Shown: positions 33,232 through 38,110 of the stretch, piece after piece
Layout: every line of letters begins with the position of its first letter
Numbering within the stretch: position 1 is the stretch's first letter
Origin: Anodontia alba
Taxonomy: Eukaryota; Mollusca; Bivalvia; Lucinida; Lucinidae
Length of the DNA: 64,000 bases
Assembly: GCA_964016985.1 (NCBI GenBank)
Contig: OZ024826.1
Coordinates: 8,667,855 to 8,731,854, forward strand
Direction of reading: 5' to 3'
Made by a program: the position numbers and the translations under genes
The notes under the pieces: model-generated
Database searches by the model: none
What the model saw: the letters and a program-made list of their open reading frames with translations, nothing else
Told to the model about the DNA's origin: nothing

Positions 33232-34947
33232 TGGAAAGCCAAGACTTACGCGCGAATACTCAGATTGACCTGAATCTTCGCTGAGCGCACGTTGAGGATC
33301 ATTTGTCAGTACAAACATATGATGTGATGTACCGTTAGAATTACCCTATTGGTTAGTATAAAGTGATTTGATAAAGTACTAATAAGATAATGTATTCTAT
33401 CATTCATTACTTACCCATTGAAATATGTCGAGAGGTTCCAAGGAGGATATAAATAAGTACTGGAAAGAATGACATGTAGAGGCCCACCACGGGAGGCATC
33501 TCAGCCAGCATGGCGTAAGCCATTCCTAGAAGAACAAACAGACTATTAGTCACACTATCACAAAACAACAAATAAAAGTAACCGTGTCTTCAGGAATGTG
33601 CGAACTGGTATACTCTGTTCACACTGCGAACATTTATATTGACTTGAGATGAACAGTCTAGCCAATGCATTTGTACTTGGCCCAAACAATATTTAGACCT
33701 TGTAGATTTTAATGTGAATGGATACGCTCGAAATACATGCCGCAATGGACACAAACGTTGAATACTAAGTGCTAGAGTTCAAGTGTACACAGCTAGCATT
33801 CTTTATAAATCTATAGCAGGCCGTTATCGGCCCGTCAGCTACCCTGACGGGCCAATAACGGCCCGCTAGAGATTTATAAAGAATGCTTACTGGGTATTTG
33901 AGTCACTATGTGTTCAGTCCGCATAATTATAGAAATCTTTGATCTCTTATCTATTCACAAGGAGCCAGACTGTGGTGATTCGCAGGTTAAGCTGAATCTT
34001 TTCTACGCGTATTTTCTCACAGTGGGATTCGGTTATTTGCCTTATTAGACCTCAACACAGCTAGCATTCTACATAAATCTATAGAGGGCCGTTATCGGCC
34101 CGTCAGGGTAGCTAACGGGCCGAACGGCCCGCTATAGATTTATGTAGAATGCTTACTGGAAAGGAAACATACACCCATAGACCAACTAGCAATATTTGAT
34201 ATTGGGGACGTTTTAAAGATTGTATTTTAATATAATAATAATAATAAAGCAACAACAACAACTGGTAATGGGACAGCAGAGATGATGGTCCAACTGACAA
34301 AGCTGTAAGTAAATAAAACAGCAACAACAACATCAATTCACTGAACTAGGAGCAATGCTTTTTGTCCTAAAATATATTCGATTACTCTAATTTATCGTAA
34401 TATCTCCAATTACTGAAACAGACAGACCTTAGCAAACAACGTATAACCAGATAGACTCCACATTGTAAAATGTGGTTGTTCAAATCATAGTACAAATATG
34501 GTAAGAACATATGGTGCCCCAATATTTAGGGTACATACGTTATCTTATGTAATATACTGATAATAAAGACTGAGACCAGTCTGCGATACAGCAGGCACTG
34601 TGATCACCCTGCTGGTTGGTCCGAGCACGCTAGTCTGGATTTTCTCCGCGATATATGCAATAGTCGATTGTTTCTTTTGCCATGATTTTAAAAGTTACTT
34701 TACCTTGCGGTAACTGCATGATTCCAACTGTCAACCCACAGATCACATCCTGTACCAGGTCAGTTTTCCATTGATATTTCTTCATTATCCTGTAAGACGG
34801 CACCAAGCTGTTGATACAGTTCAGTGCACGCTTCTTATTGCACGTGAAACATTTGAAACATCTCAAACATGACTCCTCCTCTTGACTGACCTTCCTGTAC
34901 TCCTCTCGGAACTCGAAGGCCTTTCGACAGTTGCATTCTTTCGACAT
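5318..34947 (-). CDS. SLC26: SLC26-family anion exchanger (SulP/STAS), 14 exons, 3' end not seen
   Basis: Join on the minus strand, 5' to 3': 34947-34704, 33525-33415, 31300-31095, 27930-27766, 25488-25333, 23936-23854, 22239-22092, 20634-20521, 18584-18507, 16713-16618, 12557-12451, 8491-8422, 7109-6861, 5458-5318. Every internal border is AG/GT and all phases match, giving 656 codons without a stop. Family hallmarks: [19 protein letters not shown] (sulfate-transporter signature region), [76 protein letters not shown], then a cytoplasmic STAS domain ([13 protein letters not shown] ... [20 protein letters not shown]). SLC26 proteins are membrane exchangers or channels for chloride, bicarbonate, sulfate, oxalate or iodide; the N-terminal wording is nearest to the A5/A6 (prestin/pendrin-like) group, but the substrate cannot be read from sequence. 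The remaining C-terminal STAS part was not found and probably lies left of the window. Confidence 0.93.
5472..5578. mobile_element. Foldback element family P, copy P2 (107 bp), inverted relative to P1
   Basis: Its reverse complement matches P1 along all 107 bp with one difference that I can see (GTCATC versus GTTATC). Even the asymmetric positions match (CTAGC/CTGAC ends, ACATC/ATATC arms). It lies 13 nt upstream of the exon 14 acceptor. Confidence 0.95.
5985..6545 (-). repeat. S repeat, two ~270-bp tandem units
   Basis: Two direct units of the sequence running from TACACTGCAGCTGGTGTTAG through GTATACGCTAGAAGGCGTAA and CCGAGACTCCCATTTTCTA to GTTCTTTGTTTCCAAA. The same repeat is present in opposite orientation at 14900-15590. 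No coding content. Confidence 0.85.
6861..7109 (-). CDS. SLC26 exon 13: start of STAS and variable insertion
   Basis: 249 nt, phase 0-0, residues 527-609. Acceptor AATTGCAG/ACT; donor GACGTG/GTAAAAAC, chosen because it keeps phase with exon 14 and cuts before a run of weakly coding sequence. Encodes the first STAS strands ([19 protein letters not shown]), then a basic and serine-rich intervening segment with RRAS at residues 570-573 and 577-580, RRDS at 595-598 and a run of five serines. A readthrough version would end at a stop at 6750 without completing STAS, so it is unlikely or an isoform. Confidence 0.88.
7305..7585. mobile_element. Foldback element family A, copy A1
   Basis: Starts CATCGCGAAAACATGCCTAT and ends ATAGGCGTGTTTTTGTAATG. 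Central hairpin core TTAGAACCACCTCGGCGAGG. Side hairpin CCCCACTTTTATA..TAAAATTGGGG. Flanks (TTGAA / AGGAA) show no target-site duplication. Confidence 0.93.
8035..8075. repeat. Poly-A tract
   Basis: About 41 A residues, followed by ACAACAACA. Possibly the tail of an unrecognised retroposed sequence; nothing upstream identifies it. Confidence 0.9.
8422..8491 (-). CDS. SLC26 exon 12: linker to STAS
   Basis: 70 nt, residues 503-526. Acceptor CGTTTCAG/AACTG, donor GTCAAG/GTAGGT. Encodes [20 protein letters not shown], the segment joining the last membrane helix to [15 protein letters not shown] resembles the usual STAS entry in SLC26 proteins. Phase 2 to 0. Confidence 0.92.
8582..10356. repeat. 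W1: ~140-bp tandem repeat array with palindromic GATGGCC motif
   Basis: About nine degenerate units of 140-145 bp. Each contains GACTCGAAACTTGGTAGGAAGC, GCTAAAATCGTTCCGATCGG and a dyad of the type CCAAGATGGCCGCC..GCCATCTTG (centres near 8780, 8925, 9065, 9210, 9480, 9620, 10108, 10247). Left border TAGCTCACTTGAGCACGAAG; right border CAGGTGAGCGATACAGGGCC, which look like element ends. It is interrupted by the U1 insertion. Short minus-strand open frames across it are repeat-encoded and not treated as genes. Confidence 0.88.
9721..10061 (+). mobile_element. U1: SINE-like repeat inserted in W1
   Basis: Begins with a C-rich tract (CCACCACCACCC..) and GCGGTGGTTTACTC, then CGTTCTAAGGCGGTGATCCC, CTTGGGGAAGAGAGGGCC and ends near GATTGTGGCACTCCCTGGAC. 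A nearly full inverted copy is at 58722-59060 and a fragment at 11726-11870. Overlapping short frames on both strands have no protein similarity that I recognise. Confidence 0.75.
10510..10925 (+). repeat. U-related repeat
   Basis: AATTGCACGACAGTGAGTCA.. CTCAGACTAAATGATGG matches, inverted, 59262-59325 beside U2. CAGATCGCCATTGA and TTTGCTTTGTTTCATCAGAG recur at 32425-32475. It ends near AGTGATTGTGGCATTTCC. Family unknown. Confidence 0.55.
10926..12450. other. Intron 11, mostly unannotated
   Basis: Contains a 145-bp U fragment at 11726-11870 (GCTTTTCGTACGTTTATTCG to GCACTCCCTGGGC). No other exon or repeat recognised. Confidence 0.5.
12451..12557 (-). CDS. SLC26 exon 11: last membrane segment
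   Basis: 107 nt, residues 468-502/503. Acceptor TTTTCAG/TGG, donor CAGAA/GTAAGT. Encodes a hydrophobic stretch [20 protein letters not shown] then [16 protein letters not shown]. The D.D.GLLIG and VLRSQ patterns are typical of the end of the SulP membrane domain before the STAS linker. Confidence 0.94.
12640..12882. mobile_element. Foldback element family E, copy E1
   Basis: Ends GGGTCCAGTTGTTCAAAGCG and its complement (TTGAGCAACTGGACCC). The central hairpin at about 12733-12796 has arms ATGTGAGTAGCTTTTGCA. Confidence 0.9.
13325..13510 (+). mobile_element. SINE fragment (tRNA-derived family)
   Basis: Shares GACTGCAGATTCAGAGGTCG, the box-B-like GTTTGAATCC, and the body GACTGATCAC..TCTCCC.CTTCC with the fuller SINE at 36352-36652. 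Box A is decayed. Confidence 0.65.
13511..14889. other. Gene-free intronic stretch
   Basis: An S-repeat end remnant (AAGACTCCCATTTTC .. GTTTCCAAAGGCGG) lies at about 13560-13645. Nothing else recognised. Confidence 0.5.
14900..15590 (+). repeat. S repeat, 2.4 tandem units of ~280 bp
   Basis: Units start near 14903, 15178 and 15459 at TAAACGTCAAAAAGATTG and run through AATGGGAGTCTCGGTTTTAC, GCGTATACATGAGCAGAACT and ACCAGCTGCAGTGTAGTAAA. The third is truncated near 15585. Unit 2 carries a run of about 15 G. Orientation is opposite to 5985-6545. Confidence 0.88.
16138..16265. repeat. A-rich simple sequence
   Basis: Low-complexity (A)nC sequence. The phenylalanine-rich minus-strand frames across it are artefacts of composition. 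Confidence 0.9.
16475..16575. mobile_element. Foldback element family P, copy P3, decayed
   Basis: CCCTGCTAGCATTATACTAA .. TTAGATTTAAGTAG keeps the P layout, with the internal TATCGGACCGTGATTGGCC arm, but with many substitutions. It ends about 43 bp from the exon 10 donor. Confidence 0.75.
16618..16713 (-). CDS. SLC26 exon 10
   Basis: 96 nt, phase 0-0, residues 436-467. Acceptor TTTTCAG/TGT, donor GACTTT/GTAAGT. Encodes [20 protein letters not shown] and [12 protein letters not shown], the helix followed by the (L)PKLW..SK.D signature of SulP transporters. Confidence 0.94.
16865..16970. mobile_element. Family B fragment
   Basis: GGCGAAGATTCTGATCAGCT and GCAGTCTGATCAGATTCTTC form the B core hairpin; the termini are lost. 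Confidence 0.6.
17640..17830 (+). repeat. U-like repeat fragment
   Basis: Ends in ATGATTGTGGCCTTTCCTTA, similar to the 3' ends of the U repeats at 9721-10061 and 23040-23265. Weak similarity elsewhere. Confidence 0.35.
17938..18141. mobile_element. Foldback element family D, copy D1 (TTAA-flanked)
   Basis: TTAACGCTTAGCATGCTAG at the left and AGAGAGTTAA at the right. Central hairpin GCGAATTGTCTCCTCAGGAG. Its right TTAA (18138-18141) is the left TTAA of C1. Confidence 0.75.
18138..18338. mobile_element. piggyBac-like MITE family C, copy C1
   Basis: TTAA/CCCATTAATACC..GGCATAAATGGG/TTAA. Interior GGCAAAGAGTGTAGACCTCG begins the family hairpin but its second arm is lost. No transposase. Confidence 0.82.
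18507..18584 (-). CDS. SLC26 exon 9
   Basis: 78 nt, phase 0-0, residues 410-435. Acceptor TATTTCAG/CTT, donor CCAAAC/GTACGT. Encodes [26 protein letters not shown], a membrane helix ending in the PLFEPLP motif of the family. Confidence 0.95.
19003..19131. repeat. Long palindrome
   Basis: Arms TTAACATTCGCCAGGTCCC and its complement enclose GAAAACCAAGGCCGAAGGCC..GGTTCTC. A further inverted pair, TATTGCATAAAAAC (19146-19160) and TTTTTATGCAATAATG (19420-19436), flanks the sequence to its right. Probably an unclassified foldback element. Confidence 0.75.
19510..20431 (+). pseudogene. RT element copy 2, 5'-truncated but with intact catalytic region
   Basis: Begins abruptly inside the RT domain at [20 protein letters not shown], continues [20 protein letters not shown], the catalytic [12 protein letters not shown] (about 19727-19762) and [14 protein letters not shown], and stops at 20201. 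Similarity to copy 1 continues to 20431 (GTACCATGACCGCAACTAC). It has 166 bp that copy 1 lost and lacks the 12 bp (ETAASS segment) that copy 1 has. 5' truncation suggests target-primed insertion followed by decay; no target duplication identified. It sits in SLC26 intron 8, sense strand opposite to the gene. Confidence 0.85.
20521..20634 (-). CDS. SLC26 exon 8
   Basis: 114 nt, phase 0-0, residues 372-409. Acceptor CATTCCAG/GAA, donor ACACAG/GTAACA. Encodes [38 protein letters not shown]. The G..N..GSFF...P...S.SRS.....AGGKTQ motif is one of the most conserved parts of SulP transporters. Confidence 0.97.
20768..21010. mobile_element. Family B element, GAAAACGTACCTT-type ends
   Basis: TGAGCCGCTAAGTTAGAAAA .. 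ACGTACCTTC at the left and GAAGGTAGG..GTTGAGGCTCAT at the right, with CCAACGAAGACTCAAATAGG and related core repeats inside. Confidence 0.75.
21245..21292. repeat. Short perfect hairpin
   Basis: TAGGATGTCGCTTTG / CAAAGCGACATCCTA with a 5-nt loop. No element boundary seen around it. Confidence 0.8.
21875..22070. mobile_element. Family E element, decayed copy E4
   Basis: Right end TTTTGAACAACTGGGCCC is clear; the hairpin arm AATGTGGGTAGCTTTTGCAA survives on one side only. It ends 21 bp from the exon 7 donor. Confidence 0.65.
22092..22239 (-). CDS. SLC26 exon 7
   Basis: 148 nt, residues 322-371. Acceptor CATACAG/GCT, donor AATCAG/GTTGG. Encodes [40 protein letters not shown] and HRYTIDSNQ, a membrane helix and the K..Y.ID.NQEL junction with exon 8. 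Confidence 0.95.
22598..22863. mobile_element. Foldback element family A, copy A2
   Basis: CATTACGAAAACACGCCTAT to GGTATGTTTTGTGATG. Hairpin GTTAGAACTGCCTCGGCGAG. The 149-codon frame that crosses it (22450-22899) is element sequence, not a gene. Confidence 0.93.
23040..23265 (+). repeat. U-like repeat fragment
   Basis: Shares GTAGGCTGTGTTCATTGAAT and TGTGGCCTTTTGCTGGG with 2470-2530 and 4108-4145. Family unknown. Confidence 0.45.
23535..23819. mobile_element. Foldback element family A, copy A3
   Basis: CATCACGAAAACATGCCTAT to ATAGGCATGTTTTCGTAATG. Hairpin TTAGAACCGCCTCGTCGAGG. It ends 34 bp from the exon 6 donor. Confidence 0.95.
23854..23936 (-). CDS. SLC26 exon 6
   Basis: 83 nt, residues 295-321/322, phase 0-2. 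Acceptor CATTTCAG/GTA, donor GCAGG/GTAAGT. Encodes [28 protein letters not shown]; the G.IP.G-type ending before exon 7 is a family landmark. Confidence 0.93.
24550..24757. mobile_element. piggyBac-like MITE family C, copy C2
   Basis: TTAACTCATTTACGCC at the left and GGCATAAATGGG at the right; the hairpin is ACAAACAGTGTAGAACC / GGGTCTACACTGTTTGC. The right TTAA is mutated. Confidence 0.78.
25078..25314. mobile_element. Family B element, GAAAACGTACCTT-type ends
   Basis: GAGCCGAAATGTCAGGAAAT at the left and GAAGGTACGTTTTCAGACGT, GCGGCTCA at the right. The 5' half contains a near-perfect hairpin (AAGATTAAGATCAGCCTGCG). Confidence 0.82.
25333..25488 (-). CDS. SLC26 exon 5
   Basis: 156 nt, phase 0-0, residues 243-294. 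Acceptor CTTTCAG/ACA, donor ATCGTG/GTAAGA. Encodes [39 protein letters not shown] and [10 protein letters not shown], a TM helix followed by the (L)PVPIP.E.I.V motif. Some codons upstream of 25488 remain open but the AG and phase define the border. Confidence 0.95.
25993..26235. mobile_element. Family B element, GAGC-AGCGCACGA-type ends
   Basis: GAGCTAGCGCACGAAAAAAA .. ATGGCATGAGCG at the left and CATGCCATTTTGTTGGTTTT .. CGTGCGCTTGC at the right; same end type as 3133-3367. Confidence 0.78.
26784..27088. mobile_element. Tigger/pogo-like MITE family T, copy T1
   Basis: TA/CAGTTGACTCTCGTTATCTC .. GAAATCGCTTATCTCGA at the left; the right end is degraded (ATATCTCGAAGTATTTCAGA). The central hairpin is GGAAAAGATGCGAGCAATTT / TCATCTTTTCC. 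Related to T4. Confidence 0.75.
27368..27500. mobile_element. Family B fragment
   Basis: GCGAAGGTCCTGATCAGATT core and CAGATGTAGCGGCTC right end. The left end is missing. Confidence 0.6.
27529..27741. mobile_element. TTAA-ended MITE carrying the family C hairpin (C3)
   Basis: TTAACCCTTGCCCTGCTGAA and its complement are 20-bp perfect TIRs. The interior hairpin has arms GCAAACAGTGTAGATCCAG and GATCAGTTGGCTTC. The TIR differs from C1/C9 but the hairpin is shared. It lies 24 bp past the exon 4 donor. Confidence 0.88.
27766..27930 (-). CDS. SLC26 exon 4
   Basis: 165 nt, phase 0-0, residues 188-242. Acceptor TTTGCTAG/ATT, donor ATAAAG/GTATAC. Encodes [40 protein letters not shown] and [15 protein letters not shown]. 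The SDPL..GFTTA.A.HV.TSQ.KY.FG block is diagnostic for SLC26. Confidence 0.97.
28331..28618 (-). mobile_element. tRNA-derived SINE
   Basis: On the minus strand: box A GGTGGCTCAATCGGATGG, box B GGTTCGATCCCCGC (28563-28577), then the body with AGAGATTGATCATGAAATAC, TTTCTGGCGAAAATAAACG and CTTAGAGGACTAAGCCTGC. Same family as 36352-36652. Confidence 0.85.
28744..28986. mobile_element. Foldback element family E, copy E2 (hairpin present)
   Basis: Ends GGGCCCAGTTGTTTAAAGC and GCTTTGAACAACTGGCCCC. 243 bp, with the hairpin ATGTGAGTAGCTTTTGCA at 28827-28892 inserted at the dyad CTGAAA/TTTTCAG. Confidence 0.93.
29366..29817. mobile_element. Foldback element family A, copy A4, interrupted
   Basis: CATTACGAAAACACGCCTAT to GGTCTGTTTTCGTGATG; hairpin TTAGAACCGCCTCGCCGAGG. 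It is split by a 184-bp insertion at 29419-29602. Confidence 0.93.
29419..29602 (-). mobile_element. 184-bp insertion inside A4 with 10-bp duplication; retroelement 3'-end-like
   Basis: The A4 sequence ACCAAAAACT is present on both sides (29409-29418, 29603-29612), a target-site duplication. On the minus strand the insert contains CCTGAAGAAGCCGTGATGGC followed by GAAACGTTGATG, a short stem with CTGA-AGA and GAAA borders resembling a hammerhead-type core (the usual core is CTGATGA). Such motifs are known from Penelope-like and other retroelements; identity is otherwise unknown. Confidence 0.7.
29963..30181. mobile_element. MITE with family C hairpin (C4)
   Basis: Right end CAATGGGTTAA; hairpin TTTGCAAACAGTGAATACCC / AGGTCTGCACTGTTTGCC with the GACGCCGC dyad. 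Subterminal CACTATATATTGGAAGAGTC is shared with C6 and C7. Confidence 0.75.
30264..30452. mobile_element. Family D element, copy D5
   Basis: TTAACCCTTAATGCGCC at the left, GGCTTAA at the right; it shares AATGTCGTCTGCTG with D1-D4. The centre is an (ATT) run. Confidence 0.6.
30720..31080 (+). mobile_element. Probable LINE 3'-tail insertion
   Basis: A 3'-UTR-like stretch ending TCATCCTCTTTAAATAAAGA and an ATT repeat tail (31065-31079). 5'-truncated, no coding part left. The tail ends 13-15 bp from the exon 3 donor, on the opposite strand. Confidence 0.55.
31095..31300 (-). CDS. SLC26 exon 3
   Basis: 206 nt, residues 119-187. Acceptor AACTAG/GAA, donor ACACAA/GTACGC. Encodes [19 protein letters not shown], an extracellular-type loop with N-glycosylation sequons NGT and NMT, and the next helix [17 protein letters not shown]. 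The loop length and sequons fit the second exofacial loop of SLC26 proteins. Confidence 0.95.
31463..31846. mobile_element. Family P element P4, split by family A element A5
   Basis: Left half CCCAGCTATCATTCTACTTA to CTGTCAGGTC, right half AACGGTCCAATATAGATTTA to TTAGCTGGG. TA occurs on both outer sides (31461-31462, 31847-31848). The halves rejoin across 31529-31805. Confidence 0.9.
31529..31805. mobile_element. Foldback element family A, copy A5, nested in P4
   Basis: CATTACGAAAACACGCCTTT to GGTATGTTTTCTTGATG. Hairpin TTAGAACCGCCTCGCCGAGG. No duplication of P4 sequence at the junctions. Confidence 0.94.
32310..32545 (+). repeat. U-related repeat
   Basis: GACGGTGAGTCGGTCCTCAC and CAGATCGCCATTGAGTCC, TTTGCTTTGTTTAATCATAG parallel 10530-10660. 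Not classified. Confidence 0.5.
32554..32829. mobile_element. Foldback element family A, copy A6
   Basis: CATTACGAAAACATGCCTAT to GGCATGTTTTCGTGATG; hairpin TTAGGACCGCCTCGACGAGG. Confidence 0.94.
33067..33197. mobile_element. Short foldback element, TTAAGGATAATCTGCC ends
   Basis: TTAAGGATAATCTGCCGGCT and its complement AGCCGGCAGATTATCCTTAA are perfect TIRs; the interior is AT-rich. It is followed by a 31-nt poly-T (33200-33230). Confidence 0.85.
33415..33525 (-). CDS. SLC26 exon 2
   Basis: 111 nt, residues 82-118. Acceptor TTCTAG/GAATGG, donor CAATGG/GTAAGT. Encodes [20 protein letters not shown] and [32 protein letters not shown] and GTSRHIS.G are the core SLC26 motifs of TM1-TM3. Confidence 0.98.
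33789..33894. mobile_element. Foldback element family P, copy P5
   Basis: ACAGCTAGCATTCTTTATAA to TTTATAAAGAATGCTTACTGGG with GTCAGCTACCCTGAC centre. TTTATAAATCTATAG subfamily, distinct from the ACGTAAATCTACAT subfamily of P1/P2. Confidence 0.92.
34057..34159. mobile_element. Foldback element family P, copy P6
   Basis: ACAGCTAGCATTCTACATAA to TTATGTAGAATGCTTACTGG; centre GTCAGGGTAGCTAAC. 160 bp from P5. Confidence 0.92.
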
Positions 34948-35007
34948 TTTACTTCTTTTTCTTCTTGGGAAGCTTTGCCAGACCTGGCAGTGGTCTCCTG
35001 ATTCTCT
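34704..35007 (-). CDS. SLC26 exon 1 (first coding exon seen)
   Basis: Coding 34704-34947 (244 nt, residues 1-81), ending at CCGCAAG/GTAAAG. Encodes a Cys-rich cytosolic N terminus ([23 protein letters not shown]) and [29 protein letters not shown], the entry into TM1. The exon starts at a plausible acceptor ATATTTTAG/AGAG (35008/35007), and the 60 nt between are open in frame, so the ATG at 34947 is the first Met here but an upstream exon could carry the true start. Confidence 0.92.
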
Positions 35008-35065
35008 CTAAAATATGTAAGTCACTGTATCAGCGAATTTAGCTTAGACCTTTAGAAAATTAATG

Positions 35066-35417
35066 CAGTCGAACCTCAATGGCTCGAACATCTTTGGGAC
35101 CATGAAAATTTGTTCGAGACGTAGGTAGTTCGAGCCACTGAGGATTAATCAAAACGCCAAATGGGGATACTTTAGGGATTTCATTTAGATTTATAAAAAT
35201 GGTATGTTGAGTGTACTTATTAGAATCGCCTCGATGAGGCGATTCTAATAAGTACACACAACATACCTTTTCATGGTAAAATAAGAAAAAATGCTTAAAA
35301 TATCCCTAAATATTTGTTTTCTTGAATATAATATGTCGGAGGAATTTCATAGGGACTCAGAAACGAGTTTAGCCACGGTAAACGCGCCATCGGTGTTCGA
35401 GTCATTGAAGTTTTACT
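35066..35417. mobile_element. Tigger/pogo-like MITE family T, copy T2
   Basis: CAGTCGAACCTCAATGGCTC at the left; GAGTCATTGAAGTTTTACTA at the right. The central hairpin at 35202-35267 has the core TTAGAATCGCCTCGATGAGG, the same design as family A. Confidence 0.88.
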
Positions 35418-35882
35418 ATACATGTAATTGAAAGAATACCAGACATCACAGCAGTGCACTACTCGTTTTTATCGGAGTACAATTGTACACGCTGAAGTTG
35501 TTTATTAAACCAATTTCGGAAGATTTCTTTAATTTCTAACCGTTTGGTCGTGTTGGTATATATTGGTCAGTTTTAAAGCAGAGTTTCAATTAAAGGTTTA
35601 TTTTGTTTATATTTTGACCATTTGAGTTAGTTTAAATAGTTTTGGCTAAATTTAAGAAATTTTCTTTCATTTCTGATCACTTTTGACTGGAGATTCCTCT
35701 GTGATTCTCGTTCATCTTTGCACTTTTTGCAATGTCTGTCCAAAAATATTGGGCAAATACGGGGATGCCATATGTAAACAGCGACTTCCAGATCAGCGAT
35801 CCGTTTGCGAATGACTCTAGACTGTGTCATAACACAACATTTCAGATTAACGTCAGTGCTAGTATTTTGGAATGGCAATATT

Positions 35883-35883
<1 letters not shown>

Positions 35884-35920
<37 letters not shown>
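35884..35920. repeat. Poly-A tract
   Basis: 37 A residues. The preceding 300 bp (ending TTTGGAATGGCAATATTC) may be a retroposed sequence, but it is not recognised. Confidence 0.9.
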
Positions 35921-35923
<3 letters not shown>

Positions 35924-36022
35924 CGGAGTGCCTAGATGTTTTGTTTTAAATCAGTTCACATTTACTATGATATCGTGATCTTAAGTCGGAAGCCCCTTTT
36001 TGAAAACGGTAAATTCTTTCCT

Positions 36023-36239
36023 TTAACTCTTTCACTTTGCCACATGCGATAATACTGGGCTTTTGCAAACAGCATAGATCCAGATGAAACGGCTCAATGA
36101 GCCTTCTCATCTGGATCTACGCTGTTTGGCATTCAATCTTTCAACTTTACATATAAACGTCTTTCCAAGCGATGGTTTGTTAAAATAAAAAAAAGCAGAC
36201 GGCAAATGTTGTCTGAAATTTGGTACCGAAAGAGTTAAG
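36023..36239. mobile_element. TTAA-ended MITE with family C hairpin (C5)
   Basis: TTAACTCTTTCACTTTGCC at the left and GTACCGAAAGAGTTAA at the right; the hairpin TTTGCAAACAGCATAGATCC / GGATCTACGCTGTTTGGC has a different dyad (GAAACGGCTC / GAGCCTTCTC). Confidence 0.82.
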
Positions 36240-36351
36240 AGCAGCCCCTATGGTTAAGAAGCAAAATATTTTATGTGTTTGTATTGCAAATATAATTCAA
36301 GTTACTTAATTTACGCAACATAATTAGCGCTTAGCCTATGTCATATACAAG

Positions 36352-36652
36352 CTTTGGTGGCTCAGTTGGATGCGCCGTCCGACTGGAAATCAGGAGGTCG
36401 CGGGTTCAACCCCCGCCGAGACCGGCAACATTCTTTCGTGGAGACTGATCATGAAATATTTTCTACGGTCATTCTCTCCCTTCCGCTGATTCAAGAAGGA
36501 CAGTTGTCAGTTTCTGGCGAAAGAATGTGCACAATACTGGTTAACCGTTTAGAGGACTAAGCCTGCACAGTAAACGTGTGGTTAGGTGAACTGACAGCGC
36601 TCGACATGACCCCATTGGGTTGACTGGACCGTAAAACCTCAACACCAACAAA
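36352..36652 (+). mobile_element. tRNA-derived SINE, most complete copy
   Basis: Box A TGGCTCAGTTGGA (36358-36370) and box B GGTTCAACCCC (36403-36413) with correct spacing, then a non-tRNA body (GAGACTGATCATGAAATATT, GTTTCTGGCGAAAGAATGTG, GAGGACTAAGCCTGCACAG) ending ACCTCAACACCAACAA. It is a SINE, not a functional tRNA gene, because the body is shared by the copies at 28331 and 36927. Confidence 0.88.
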
Positions 36653-36926
36653 TATACAAGTTTTTGTGCAAATGTTCCTCTTGTCTAGAGCTATGGTACC
36701 TATATTGTGATAGCGCATTTAGGTAAAATGATTGTAAAAACCACCAGTGTGTGGTGATATGATTTATAGTTGTGGTTTCAACAGGGCTGAACAACATTCT
36801 AGCCCAATGACCTTGAAGTGTTTCGACCTTACTTTACAGAGCGAATAAGATAGAACAAAGAAATCAGATTTAATTTTTAGATCAAGACCCTTTTCACTCT
36901 GGGGAAAGTCAGCAGATTTGTTTGTG

Positions 36927-37060
36927 TTGAGGTTTTACGGCCCCGTCAACCCAATGGAGTCATGCCGAGCACATAAGGACACACATTTACTGGGCAGGCT
37001 TAGTCCTCTAAGCGGTTAATCAGTATTGTGCACATTCTTTCGTCAGCAGAAGGCAAAATA
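36927..37060 (-). mobile_element. SINE fragment, opposite orientation to 36352
   Basis: Contains the 3' half only: TGTTGAGGTTTTACGGCCCC and GGCTTAGTCCTCTAAGCGGT. It breaks off after CACATTCTTTCGTC. Confidence 0.8.
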
Positions 37061-37894
37061 ATGATTCTCGTTTATTTTTTGCCAGAAAAAAGGCTTTGAC
37101 ACTTTGGAGGCAATTGGCATGAAATGTCAAAGGTAGAATAGGTACCTTTTACTTCTCAACGACACGGCACAAATATACATATTAAGTTTGCCGTCACACT
37201 AACCTTAAAATGTCAGGTGAATGTTTGTTTTAGTTCAAACTTTAACGATAAAAGAAAACCACAATATCTATCAAACGGTGTTTTCGCTTATTTTACCAAA
37301 TTGCAAGGTTTCAAACGTCTGCAACTCGGCAACCCTTACAAAATACTTAATTGATGCGATCCATCAAATTACCTGTCGAAGGCCACTGGGAAGACAGAAT
37401 GATATTCAAACAAAATCTATTTTCTAAAGTCTAAGGTTTAAAAGGGACGTGATAACCAACAATAGCGCAGCGTCAAAATTCAAGCGTGTATTTTATTATT
37501 TTGAGTTTTAATTTTCAAAATATGTTTATCGGTTTAATTCTTCTTCTATAATTCAGGTACCAAGGTAAAAAAATCTACAGAAGTTGCCCTAGGACACAAA
37601 GAATACATAAAAAAAAAGAAACTCGGGGTCTCGGTTTTTCTGAGAAATATTTTGCTCTCAGTTTTAGCGACGTCATCCTCCAAGTCAATAAAAAAAAAAA
37701 ATAATACATACCATAAAATGTATGCTAATTCTTGATTAAGATTTTGCAAAAACAAAAGAGTTTTCTATTTTTCTTACTTATTTACTTTTACAAAGGTAAA
37801 AAGATATCCACAATAAATCCAACTAATACAACTTAGCACAATATCCGGATTAGCCCGTGCATTCCAGTTGTCTAGTCTCAGGTCCTCCGCAAGC
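37061..37894. other. Gene-free stretch
   Basis: A family D-like segment (GCCAGAAAAAAGGCTTTGAC) and an S-repeat end remnant (TTGCCCTAGGACACAAAGAA, about 37583-37640). No exon recognised. Confidence 0.45.
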
Positions 37895-38110
37895 CCATTG
37901 TAGTCGGTAGACCCGTAAAGGGTAATTGACAAACAGTGCAGACCCAGATCAGACGCCGCAGAACGCGGCGTCTGATCAGGGTCTCCACTGTTTGCAAATA
38001 GTTTAGCCATTTTTCTTAAAAGTATGTAAATTTCATAGCCCGCTGTACCTAAAATTGAAATTGGACTCTTCCAATATATAGTGTGGGAAAGTCTATTCAG
38101 TCTACAATGG
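37895..38110. mobile_element. MITE with family C hairpin (C6)
   Basis: Hairpin arms GACAAACAGTGCAGACCCAG, GATCAGACGCCGC / GCGGCGTCTGATC, GGGTCTCCACTGTTTGC. Subterminal GACTCTTCCAATATATAGTG, as in C4 inverted. Confidence 0.82.

Noticed and set aside
36352..36424. Possible tRNA gene (good A and B boxes)
   Set aside because: The tRNA-like head is followed by a body shared with two other copies, so it is a SINE head; acceptor stem pairing is not convincing.
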